Source: Acidobacteriota bacterium
GTDB taxonomy: Bacteria; Acidobacteriota; Terriglobia; Bryobacterales; JACQDG01
Assembly: GCA_016201195.1 (NCBI GenBank)
Contig: JACQDI010000167.1
Coordinates: 1-8,224 of the forward strand
Direction of reading: 5' to 3'
Length of the DNA stretch: 8,224 nt
The position numbers and the translations under genes were made by a program. Under the pieces are notes generated by a model. The model was given only the letters and a program-made list of their open reading frames with translations, was not told the origin of the DNA and did no database searches. This document shows positions 1 to 7,000 of this stretch, piece after piece (positions within the stretch are counted from its first letter, which is position 1; each line of letters begins with the position of its first letter).

Positions 1-663
1 AACCACCTCGTCGGCGAAGCCCAGCATGGATTCTCCGGTGGCCGGCAAGCGGGAGAGGTACGCCCCCGCCGCGCGCGGCACGACGAAGAAGAGCCCGCCT
101 CCAATCAGGACGATTCCCAGGGCGAGTATTACGCTAAGCGCCGCCAGACGAAAACCGACTCGGCTGGAAGGAAGCTGCGAAGAGGCCTTCCCGGCGCTGG
201 CGTGGATCTCGTAACTCGTTCGCGCCGCCACTGCGAACAACAGGAACAGAATGAGAAAACCGAGAATGCCCGGTCCGGACGTCAGCATGGCAGCCGATAG
301 CAACTCGAGGAAGGCGATGATGCCGAGGTACAGGAAATCGCGGCCGGTGCGGGCGGTGAGCAGCTTGATGGCGGCGAGAAAGAAGACCAGGCGGACAGTG
401 GCGTCCAGGAAACTGCCGGACAGGTAGAGAAAATCCAGGGGGTAGAACCCGATGTAGGCGATGCTCAGGACGCGGACGGTCCGGTCCGACAGGGGAATGC
501 GCAGCCAGCCCCGGATGATGAACGCCCGGGCCACCAGCGCGGTCCCGGCGGCGACCGCCGTGGTGCGGTCCAGCCGGCCAGTCGAAACCACGGCCGCGAA
601 GCCGGTTGCGACCAGCAGCAGCAGGGAGAACTGGAAGAAGCTGTCTGGGGCTTTCGCCCTCAC
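1..663 (-). CDS. TgpA-like (DUF3488) transglutaminase-superfamily membrane protein, N-terminal part, cut by left edge
   Basis: Reading the minus strand from GTG at 663-661 gives 221 open codons that run off the window without a stop. An in-frame TAA at 675-673 leaves no start between it and this GTG. The product is very hydrophobic, with about seven likely membrane helices near residues 11-28, 34-50, 66-81, 86-103, 110-128, 131-147 and 172-195. The last helix runs into FFVVPR (192-197), followed by a polar stretch ending GFADEV. This helix bundle, the RDFLYLGIIAF segment at 108-118 and the F-x-VPR exit are what I recognise from the TgpA_N/DUF3488 family. In that family a periplasmic transglutaminase-like Cys/His/Asp domain normally follows; it would lie beyond base 1, so catalytic residues cannot be checked. 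Family members sit in the inner membrane and are often next to a MoxR ATPase and a DUF58 protein, also outside the window. No Shine-Dalgarno sequence precedes the GTG. Family call fairly sure; substrate unknown. Confidence 0.83.
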   Translation of the reverse strand, partial: MRAKAPDSFFQFSLLLLVATGFAAVVSTGRLDRTTAVAAGTALVARAFIIRGWLRIPLSDRTVRVLSIAYIGFYPLDFLYLSGSFLDATVRLVFFLAAIKLLTARTGRDFLYLGIIAFLELLSAAMLTSGPGILGFLILFLLFAVAARTSYEIHASAGKASSQLPSSRVGFRLAALSVILALGIVLIGGGLFFVVPRAAGAYLSRLPATGESMLGFADEVV

Positions 664-678
664 AGGGGCATTTTAGCA
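664..678 (-). promoter_or_regulatory. Candidate extended -10 element immediately before the TgpA-like gene (possible leaderless start)
   Basis: On the minus strand TGCTAAAAT (678-670) fits an extended -10 (TGn followed by TAAAAT, hexamer 675-670). Six bases separate the hexamer from the GTG at 663, so transcription would be expected to begin at or next to the start codon. There is no Shine-Dalgarno sequence in the gap and no clear -35. Only the motif and spacing are seen; promoter activity is inferred. Confidence 0.4.
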
Positions 679-715
679 GGGCGGGGATGGATCGTGGATG
701 GTGGGGGGTCGATCG

Positions 716-799
716 TTGACCCAAAGCGGAGGGCCCGGAGTCGATTTACCGTGTATACTAGATTCTGGTCGGATCAGAGAAACCAGAAGAGGGGAGACT
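716..799 (+). promoter_or_regulatory. Candidate promoter and ribosome-binding site of the csgG-like/kinase operon
   Basis: A TATACT hexamer at 754-759 resembles a sigma-70 -10 box. No convincing -35 lies 16-18 bp upstream; TTGACC at 716-721 is a good -35 match but is 32 bp away, too far to pair with it. Transcription from about base 766 would give a leader of roughly 34 nt. The purine-rich GAGGGGAG (789-796) just before ATG 800 is a strong Shine-Dalgarno sequence, and it favours this ATG over the in-frame ATG at 698. The rest of the 664-799 gap is G-rich, with short GGATGG/GATCG repeats and no coding signal. Confidence 0.4.
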
Positions 800-1774
800 A
801 TGAGTCGTCTGGCAAGCTACCTTCTCATTGTGTTCGTTTTTGTTTCGACGTCGGCGGCCCAGCAAAAGAAGCGGGTTGCGGTATTCAATTTCGATTACGC
901 AACGGTTCACAGCGGGGTGGCGTCGATCTTCGGAACGGATGTGGACGTAGGCAGGGGTATTGCGGATGTGCTGGTGGAAGACCTGGTGAAGAGCGGGGTC
1001 TATTCCGTGATCGAGCGCAAGGCGCTCGACAAGGTGCTGGGCGAGCAGAATTTCTCCAACAGCAATCGGGCGGACCCTTCGACCGCTGCCAAGCTGGGGC
1101 GTTTGCTGGGAGTCGAGGCCATCATCATCGGCAGCATCACCGAGTTCGGCCGGGATGATAAGTCAACGAGCGTCGGTGGAGGCGCCCTTGGGGGTCTTGG
1201 CCGTAAATATGGCTTGGGCGGGGTATCGAAACGCGAGGCCAAAGCGGTGGTGGCGGTGACCGCGAGGATGGTCAACACGGATACCGGCGAGATCCTGGGT
1301 GTAGCAACCGGCAAGGGAGAGTCCACGCGCTCCGGGACGTCGCTGCTGGGGGCGGGGGGCAGCAGTGGGTCGGCCGGAGGCGCCGGCTACGACATGACCA
1401 GTAAGAACTTCGCCGCGACCATACTCGGCGAAGCGGTCACGCAAGCGGTCAGCTCGGTGGCGCGGCAGTTGGACCAGAATGCGACCCGCCTGCCGACCAG
1501 AACAGTCCAGATCGAGGGACTGGTGGCCGATGCCAGTCAAGGCACACTGATCCTGAACGTCGGCGCCAAGGCCGGCGTAAAGGTGGGCGACCGATTGCAG
1601 GTGCGCCGCCAGTCGCGCGAGATCAAGGATCCGGCGACGGGCAAAGTGATCCGCAGGATCGAGGATCGAGTCGGAGAAGTGGTGATTACGGAAGCGGATG
1701 AGAACTCGTCGGTAGGCACCTTCACCGGTTCTTCGCCGGCGAAGGTGGGCGACAGAGTGGTGAGCGCACCCTGA
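800..1774 (+). CDS. CsgG-family secreted envelope protein
   Basis: The product is 324 residues. Residues 1-20 form a signal peptide with a hydrophobic core and a likely cleavage near SAA|QQ. Residues 24-118 carry the CsgG pattern: RVAVFNF (25-31), GRGIADVL, VIERKALDKVLGEQ (70-83), then TAAKLGRLLGVEAIIIGSITEF (95-116, split here as TAAKLGRLLG and VEAIIIGSITEF). A glycine-rich stretch (126-141) and a Gly/Ser loop (183-197) interrupt the middle. Residues 236-322 resemble the C-terminal module of CsgG/FlgT-like proteins: LNVGAKAGVKVGD (252-264), IKDPATGKVI (275-284), KVGDRVV (315-321). CsgG proper is an outer-membrane lipoprotein that makes the curli secretion pore. This protein has no lipobox and no cysteine at all, so it is probably soluble periplasmic or non-lipidated, and pore formation is doubtful. 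No curli genes are nearby. I chose ATG 800 over ATG 698 because of its Shine-Dalgarno sequence and because the signal peptide starts there. The kinase gene follows after 7 nt. Confidence 0.85.
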   Translation: MSRLASYLLIVFVFVSTSAAQQKKRVAVFNFDYATVHSGVASIFGTDVDVGRGIADVLVEDLVKSGVYSVIERKALDKVLGEQNFSNSNRADPSTAAKLGRLLGVEAIIIGSITEFGRDDKSTSVGGGALGGLGRKYGLGGVSKREAKAVVAVTARMVNTDTGEILGVATGKGESTRSGTSLLGAGGSSGSAGGAGYDMTSKNFAATILGEAVTQAVSSVARQLDQNATRLPTRTVQIEGLVADASQGTLILNVGAKAGVKVGDRLQVRRQSREIKDPATGKVIRRIEDRVGEVVITEADENSSVGTFTGSSPAKVGDRVVSAP

Positions 1775-1781
1775 AGGCGCC

Positions 1782-4028
1782 ATGAGCACCAACATGGGAG
1801 AAAGCAACGATAGTCCGGATGGTGGAGCGTCCGGGAGCGCGCCGGTCGGCCCTGGCTGCGTCCTGAAGGACCGCTATCTGATCGAGAAGGAACTCGGGCG
1901 GGGTGGGTTCGGCGTGGTGTACCTGGCGCGCGATCAGCAACTCCTCTCGAAGCCGGTGGTGGTGAAAGTCCTCTCCGAGGACACGGCCAAGGATCCGTGG
2001 GTGCAGAAGAAATTCCGGCAAGAAATGGAAGCACTGGCCAGGATCGATCACCCGGGAGTGGTCGGAGCGCTGGATGTGGGGGAAGCTCCGGACGGCAAGC
2101 CATTCCTGGTGATGCAGTTTTTGGAGGGGGTGACGCTGCGCTCAGCGATCAGCAAAGGAGGCATGGAGATCCGGCGAGCCGGCAACATCATGCGGCAAGT
2201 CGGGCAGGCGCTCAGCGCCGCCCATGAGAAAGGGGTTTACCATCGCGATCTGAAGCCTGAGAACATCATGCTCCAAAAACTTGGCGAAGACGAGGAATAC
2301 GCCAGGTTGATCGATTTCGGCATTGCCGCGGTTCGAGAATCACAAATACCCAGCAACGCGCCATCCTCGAAGATAGCGGGGAGCTTTGCTTACATGGCTC
2401 CGGAGCAGTTGATGGGGAAGGCCTCTCCGTCCAGCGATATTTACGCCCTGGGAATCATCACCTATGAAATGCTGACCGGCCAGCGACCCGAAATGTCGCC
2501 CACCGGGGCGAAGGTTAAACCGAGAGAGTTGCGGCCCGAGATACCGGAAGAGGCGCAACAGGTGATCCTCAAGGCACTGTCGTTTTATCCGGACGAGCGC
2601 TACCAGCGGCCTCGCGATTTTGGCGACCAACTGGGGCGAGCTCTGACCGGAGAAGGTTCTTCTGCGCACACCCCCACCCCGCCCCAGACCGTCGTGGCCG
2701 CGCCATCGGACCCCAGCCAGCCGTCGAGCCTGGAAATGGCATACGTGCTTTTTATGGACCTGGTCAGCTACTCGACGCTGCCCATGGACCGGCAGACCGA
2801 GCTGATCCAGCGGCTCCAGGAAACCGTTCGAAGCACAGGGGAGTTCCGCCGCGCCCAGGCCAGCGGGCAATTGATTTCGCTGCCCACCGGCGATGGCATG
2901 GCTCTGGTCTTCTTTCAGAACCCGGTGGCGGCAGTGCAGAGCGCCGTGGAGATTTCACGCGCCCTGCGGAATAATCCCGACATCAAGCTGCGCATGGGGG
3001 TGCACGCCGGCCCCGTCTACCGCATCGCCGACATCAACACGAACCGCAATGTCGCCGGCGGGGGCATCAACATGGCGCAGCGGGTGATGGATTGTGGAGA
3101 TGCAGGGCACATTCTGATCTCCAAAAGCGTTGCCGATGTCCTCAGCCAGCTCAGCAATTGGGCGCGATACCTCCACGATCTTGGCGAGCAGGAGGTAAAA
3201 CACGGGGTGAGGGTGCACCTTCTGAATTTCTACACGGATGAAGTGGGCAACCCGCAAGTGCCGGAAAAGCTGCGCAGCGTGGTGACTCCACCGCCGCCGG
3301 TTGCGGCGCCCAAGAGTCATCGAGGCGTTTACATGCTGCTGGGATCGGCCCTGACTTTGGTGATCCTGGTGATTGCGGTCACCAAGGTCGCGGAGTGGAG
3401 AAAGCCGGCGGCCGCGTCGGTTCCAGGGGCCGGTCCCGCTGCCGGGTCGCCCCCGGAGGCTGGATCGCCGCCTCCGCCTGGTCCGGTGGCTGGAGGCACG
3501 CCGCCCTCGGCCCCACCGCCCGGTCCCGGGCCGGCGGCCCAACAGCCTGCGCCGACGCAGCCAGCGGCCGGGGGGCCCGCTGCCACGGCTCGCCCGGAAG
3601 CTCCCGCCGTTCGTCGCGCCGTCCCGCCGGCTGGTGAAGCGGCGCCGGCTTTGCGGAAGGCTCCGGAAACCAATCCTTCCGCAGCGGTCGAGCCGCGAAA
3701 GGTTTCGACGCCTCCACCCACCGCGCAGAGCGCGCCACCCGCCCGGCAGGCGCCGCCCGACCCTGCCTTACAGGAATTACGAGAGCGCATGATTCTTCTC
3801 GCCGCCCGGGTGACCGCGGTTCGAATCAGCTTGCAGAACCTCCAACAGCAACAAAGTCAGTCCGGCCTTTCGTTGCGCTCGGACATGGTTGCGGCCAGCC
3901 AGCGAGTCGAGTACTTGATGGGCGAAGCCAACGCAGCCTTAGCGGCGAGGGACGCCGTGGCGCTCAAGCGAAATCTCGATTTGGCAGAGCGAGACGTTGA
4001 GAAACTGGAAGGTTTCCTGGGAAGGTAA
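1782..4028 (+). CDS. Transmembrane Ser/Thr protein kinase fused to a class III cyclase-homology domain
   Basis: The product is 748 residues. Residues 32-288 form a Hanks-type kinase with the expected residues: glycine loop GRGGFG (39-44), Lys62, helix-C Glu81, HRDLKPEN (154-161), DFG (178-180), APE (206-208). It should be an active RD-type kinase. Residues 318-486 form a class III nucleotidyl cyclase-homology domain with both metal aspartates, Asp326 in FMDLVSYS and Asp371 in TGDGMAL, plus Asn430 and Arg434 in GGGINMAQR. The residues that normally select the purine appear replaced. One membrane helix (516-536) follows, then a Pro/Ala/Gly linker (541-660) and a Gln-rich, probably coiled-coil helical region (661-748). 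The predicted topology puts both enzyme domains in the cytoplasm and the helical region outside. ATG 1782 has a weak GAAGG site (1773-1777) overlapping the upstream stop codon, which suggests coupled translation; ATG 1794 is an alternative. Kinase substrates are unknown. Pairing with the secreted CsgG-like protein suggests envelope sensing (inference). Confidence 0.93.
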   Translation: MSTNMGESNDSPDGGASGSAPVGPGCVLKDRYLIEKELGRGGFGVVYLARDQQLLSKPVVVKVLSEDTAKDPWVQKKFRQEMEALARIDHPGVVGALDVGEAPDGKPFLVMQFLEGVTLRSAISKGGMEIRRAGNIMRQVGQALSAAHEKGVYHRDLKPENIMLQKLGEDEEYARLIDFGIAAVRESQIPSNAPSSKIAGSFAYMAPEQLMGKASPSSDIYALGIITYEMLTGQRPEMSPTGAKVKPRELRPEIPEEAQQVILKALSFYPDERYQRPRDFGDQLGRALTGEGSSAHTPTPPQTVVAAPSDPSQPSSLEMAYVLFMDLVSYSTLPMDRQTELIQRLQETVRSTGEFRRAQASGQLISLPTGDGMALVFFQNPVAAVQSAVEISRALRNNPDIKLRMGVHAGPVYRIADINTNRNVAGGGINMAQRVMDCGDAGHILISKSVADVLSQLSNWARYLHDLGEQEVKHGVRVHLLNFYTDEVGNPQVPEKLRSVVTPPPPVAAPKSHRGVYMLLGSALTLVILVIAVTKVAEWRKPAAASVPGAGPAAGSPPEAGSPPPPGPVAGGTPPSAPPPGPGPAAQQPAPTQPAAGGPAATARPEAPAVRRAVPPAGEAAPALRKAPETNPSAAVEPRKVSTPPPTAQSAPPARQAPPDPALQELRERMILLAARVTAVRISLQNLQQQQSQSGLSLRSDMVAASQRVEYLMGEANAALAARDAVALKRNLDLAERDVEKLEGFLGR
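3402..3761 (+). other. Low-complexity Pro/Ala/Gly linker within the kinase gene
   Basis: Codons 541-660 encode a Pro/Ala/Gly-rich stretch between the membrane helix and the C-terminal helical region, with runs such as PPPP and PPEAGSPPPP. The DNA here is extremely GC-rich, and spurious open frames appear on both strands. It probably acts as a flexible or extended spacer through the periplasmic/cell-wall zone. Length variation between relatives is likely. Confidence 0.8.
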
Positions 4029-4064
4029 GCCGGCGCAGGCAGCCCAACTCCTTTCAAGAAACCT
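4010..4064. terminator. Imperfect stem-loop across the kinase stop codon, candidate bidirectional terminator
   Basis: Bases 4010-4025 (AGGTTTCCTGGGAAGG) can pair with 4050-4064 (CCTTTCAAGAAACCT). This gives 15 pairs including one G-T, one C/A mismatch and one bulged G, around a 24-nt loop that begins with the kinase TAA. It lies between two convergent genes, where a bidirectional terminator is expected. No T-run follows on either side, so it is not a classical intrinsic terminator. The remaining bases to 4090 show nothing else. Confidence 0.4.
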
Positions 4065-4090
4065 GAACCCCGCAAGACGCGCAAATCCCC

Positions 4091-7000
4091 TTAAAACTCG
4101 TACCGCAACCCGAACTGGATCAGCCGCGCCGGGCTGACCGTGGTCGTGATCTGGGTGAAGGTCGAGGGGCTGTTGATCGTCACTGAGTTCGGCTGCTGGA
4201 ACACCGGGTGGTTGAACAAGTTGAAGAAATCGGCGCGGAACATCACCGAGTGCTTCTCCTTGATGGTGAACTTCTTGCCCACCGAGAAATCCCAGTTCTG
4301 CTGGGAAGGACCGCGAAAGGCGTTGCGCGGCACGTTGCCGTAGCCGGTCACGCCGGCCCCGGCGGCGTTGGGCACGTTCGGCGCGGCGCTGAAGAAATTG
4401 GGGTTGATCACGTTGGTCAGCCGACTCTGCCAGGAGCCGGAGAGCGTGGCCTGCTCCCGCGTGGTGGGCGCGCCCGGGGTGCAGCCGGGCAGCGAGCTGA
4501 GCTGCTCGCTGAGCGGGCGGCAAACCAGCAGCCCGGTGCCGATGCCGGTGGCGCCGTAAGCGCCGCCGCTCGAGCTGTCAAAGATCGAGTGGGGCAGGCC
4601 GTTCTGATAGGTCACGATGCCGCTGAGGTTCCAGCCCTGGAAAATCTGCGTCCCCAGGAGGCCGCTCTTGGGTACTGGCAGATCATAGGAGTAGCTAACC
4701 ACCAGACGGTTGGGGCGGTCGAAGTCGCCCAGGGCGCGATTGGCCCGGGGGTTGTTCTGGAAGTTCAAAATGTTAGCGCCGCCCTGGCCGTTGCGGGTGG
4801 CGTTCAACTCGTCGGTCGACTGCGAGCCGCTGACGTTGTCGATGGATTTGGACCGGGTGTAGCCAGCCTGGAAGAACAGGCCCTTGCTGAGGCGGCGGGA
4901 GACGGTGAACTGGGCCGAATGGTAGGTGGCGAAGCCGATGTTCTCGCTGAACCGCGCGCCCCGCTTGCGCGAGAGGCCCAGCACCCCGTGCCGCAACTCC
5001 TCGTTGTTGGGGGCGTTAGCGGTGATGCTGTAGCGGTTGCCGTTAATGTCGGTGACGTTGATGGGGCTCGAGGGGCTGGCGAGCGAGGCCAGGTTGGGCG
5101 CCCAGATGCCGATGCCGCCCACGTAGTGCGCGCCGACATAGCCCGCCTCCACCGCCCAGCCGGAGGCCAGTTGCCGCTGGATGGTGAGGTTCCACTGCTG
5201 GTTGTAAGGCGCGCCCGGCGAGGGTCGGGCGGAGGTGAACGCCGCCAGGTTGATGCTGCAGTTGGTGACCGTGCCCCCGTAGTTCAGGCAGGGCTCGCCG
5301 GTTTCATTGACGAAGATGGGAGCCACTCCGGGGTCGTTGATATCGAGCGGTCCGGTTCCGCTGACCCGCCGCAGGCCGGCGAAGCGGGAATTCTGCGGGA
5401 TGAACGCCGGCGCCACCGCGCCGCTGGGCAGCGGTTGGGGTACAGGATTGCGCAACTGGAAGGCGTCGGGCGTTGGGCGGTTGTCGAGCGGCTGAACGAA
5501 GAACGGCGCGGCCAGCGACCCTTGCAGCAGGTTCTGGTTCGACAGGCGCTGGTAATAGATGCCGTACCCGCCGCGCACCACCGTCTTCTGATTCCCCTTC
5601 ACGTCCCAGGCAAAGCCGGCGCGCGGCGCGAAGTTATTGTCGTCGAAGCAACGGCGCAGCGCGCACTTCCCGACCCCGGGTGTGCCTTTCACGCCGGGCG
5701 CCTGAACGCCCTCGGCGAACAGGAACGGGTTCTGCTGGGGCGCCAGCGTCGCGTCGTAAATGCTGGCCCGCAGATACTTGTCGTAGCCGAAGCCCATGCC
5801 TTCCCAGCGCAGGCCGAGGTTGACGGTCAGGCGCGCGCGGAGGCGCCAGTCATCCTGGAAAAAGGCCGAGAAGTCGCTGGCGCGGAAGTAGCGCTGCGGA
5901 TCGCCGCCGGCCGACTGGATGGCGGTGATGCGCCCTTGGAGGAAATTCTGGAAGGGAGTGAAGGTGTTGTTCTCGCCGGAGGTGGAGCCGAAGGTGAGGG
6001 AGCCACGGGCGGCAAAACGGTTGTAGCGGTTCAACTGGTAGCGGAGGGCCTCAAAGCCGGCGCGGAAGCTGTGCTTGCCCGCAGTCAGCGACCAGGTGTC
6101 GCCCCACTGGAACTGGTTGGAAATGGTGCCGCGTTCGTCGTTGACGCCGGTGCCGAAGGAGAACAGGCCGGTAATGGAGAAGAAGTAGATGCCGGGCACG
6201 GCGCCCTCATTGGGACGCGTGGCGCCGACGTCCTTCAGGTTGACCAGGTCGGTCGGGGCGAACGAGGAATTGAACCGGCTGAAGCCGAAGCGGAACTCGT
6301 TCACCTGGCGCGGGCTGATCAAGTGCGTCTGGCTGAGCGACAGGAAGCGGTTGCGCTGCACATCGGCGCGCGGGAACGACAGGCCGCCGGCGGTGCCGAA
6401 GGGCTTGGCCACGTCGCCGTTGTCGTAAAACCAGCGGCCGGAGATTCTGTCCCGGCCGTCGCGGAAGCTGCGGTCGTGGGTGATGGTGTACTGGGTGTCG
6501 GCCAGGGGGGCGACCTTGGAAAACGTGCAGCGGAAGCTGGCCGTAGCGCCGGCCGGAGATTGACAGCCGGGATCGCCCGCGCGGGGGATTGCAAAATTCC
6601 CGCCATAAATGCTGCTCTTGAGGTTGAGGATGTTGACCGCCACCGGGTCGATCTGGGCCGGGGTCAGGCCGAAAGCGGAACCGAGCAGCGCGGCGTTGGT
6701 AGTGCCGTCGGAAGCGGTTGGGAAGCGCTGGATCAAGGGGCTGATGCTGGCGCCGTTGGGGTCCAGGCCGTTGCGGGCGCGCACGCCGTGGACGTTGGCG
6801 AACCAGAAGCCGCCCAGCTTGGGGATTGGCCCGCTGGCGCTGCCCCCGAAGACGTTTTGCAGCAGCTTGGCCCGGAGGGCCCCGACCTGGTTGCGGAACC
6901 ATTCGTTGGCGTTCAACGCGTCGTTACGGTGATTCCAGTAGACCCCTCCGTGCCAGTCCTTGGTGCCCGAGCGCAGCACCAGCGTCACGGCGCCGCCACC

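Noticed and set aside
716..721. TTGACC as a -35 box for the csgG-like gene
   Set aside because: It lies 32 bp from the TATACT hexamer, and no -10-like sequence sits at 16-18 bp spacing from it.
134..724. A 196-codon minus-strand frame starting upstream of the TgpA-like gene
   Set aside because: It is in another frame of the same strand, rich in Arg/Pro/His with no membrane helices or family match. The GTG-started frame gives a clear multi-helix DUF3488-like protein.
698..799. N-terminal extension of the CsgG-like protein from ATG 698
   Set aside because: The extra 34 residues would bury the signal peptide, and a strong ribosome site lies just before ATG 800. The candidate -10 also falls inside the extension.
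1652..1672. Short tandem repeat AGGATCGAGGATCGA inside the csgG-like gene
   Set aside because: It is only two copies of a 7-mer in coding sequence, consistent with ordinary Arg/Ile/Glu/Asp codons.
3329..3790. Several open frames on both strands over the Pro/Ala/Gly linker
   Set aside because: All arise from the very GC-rich repetitive linker sequence. Their products are low-complexity Arg/Pro or Gly/Ala runs without start signals.
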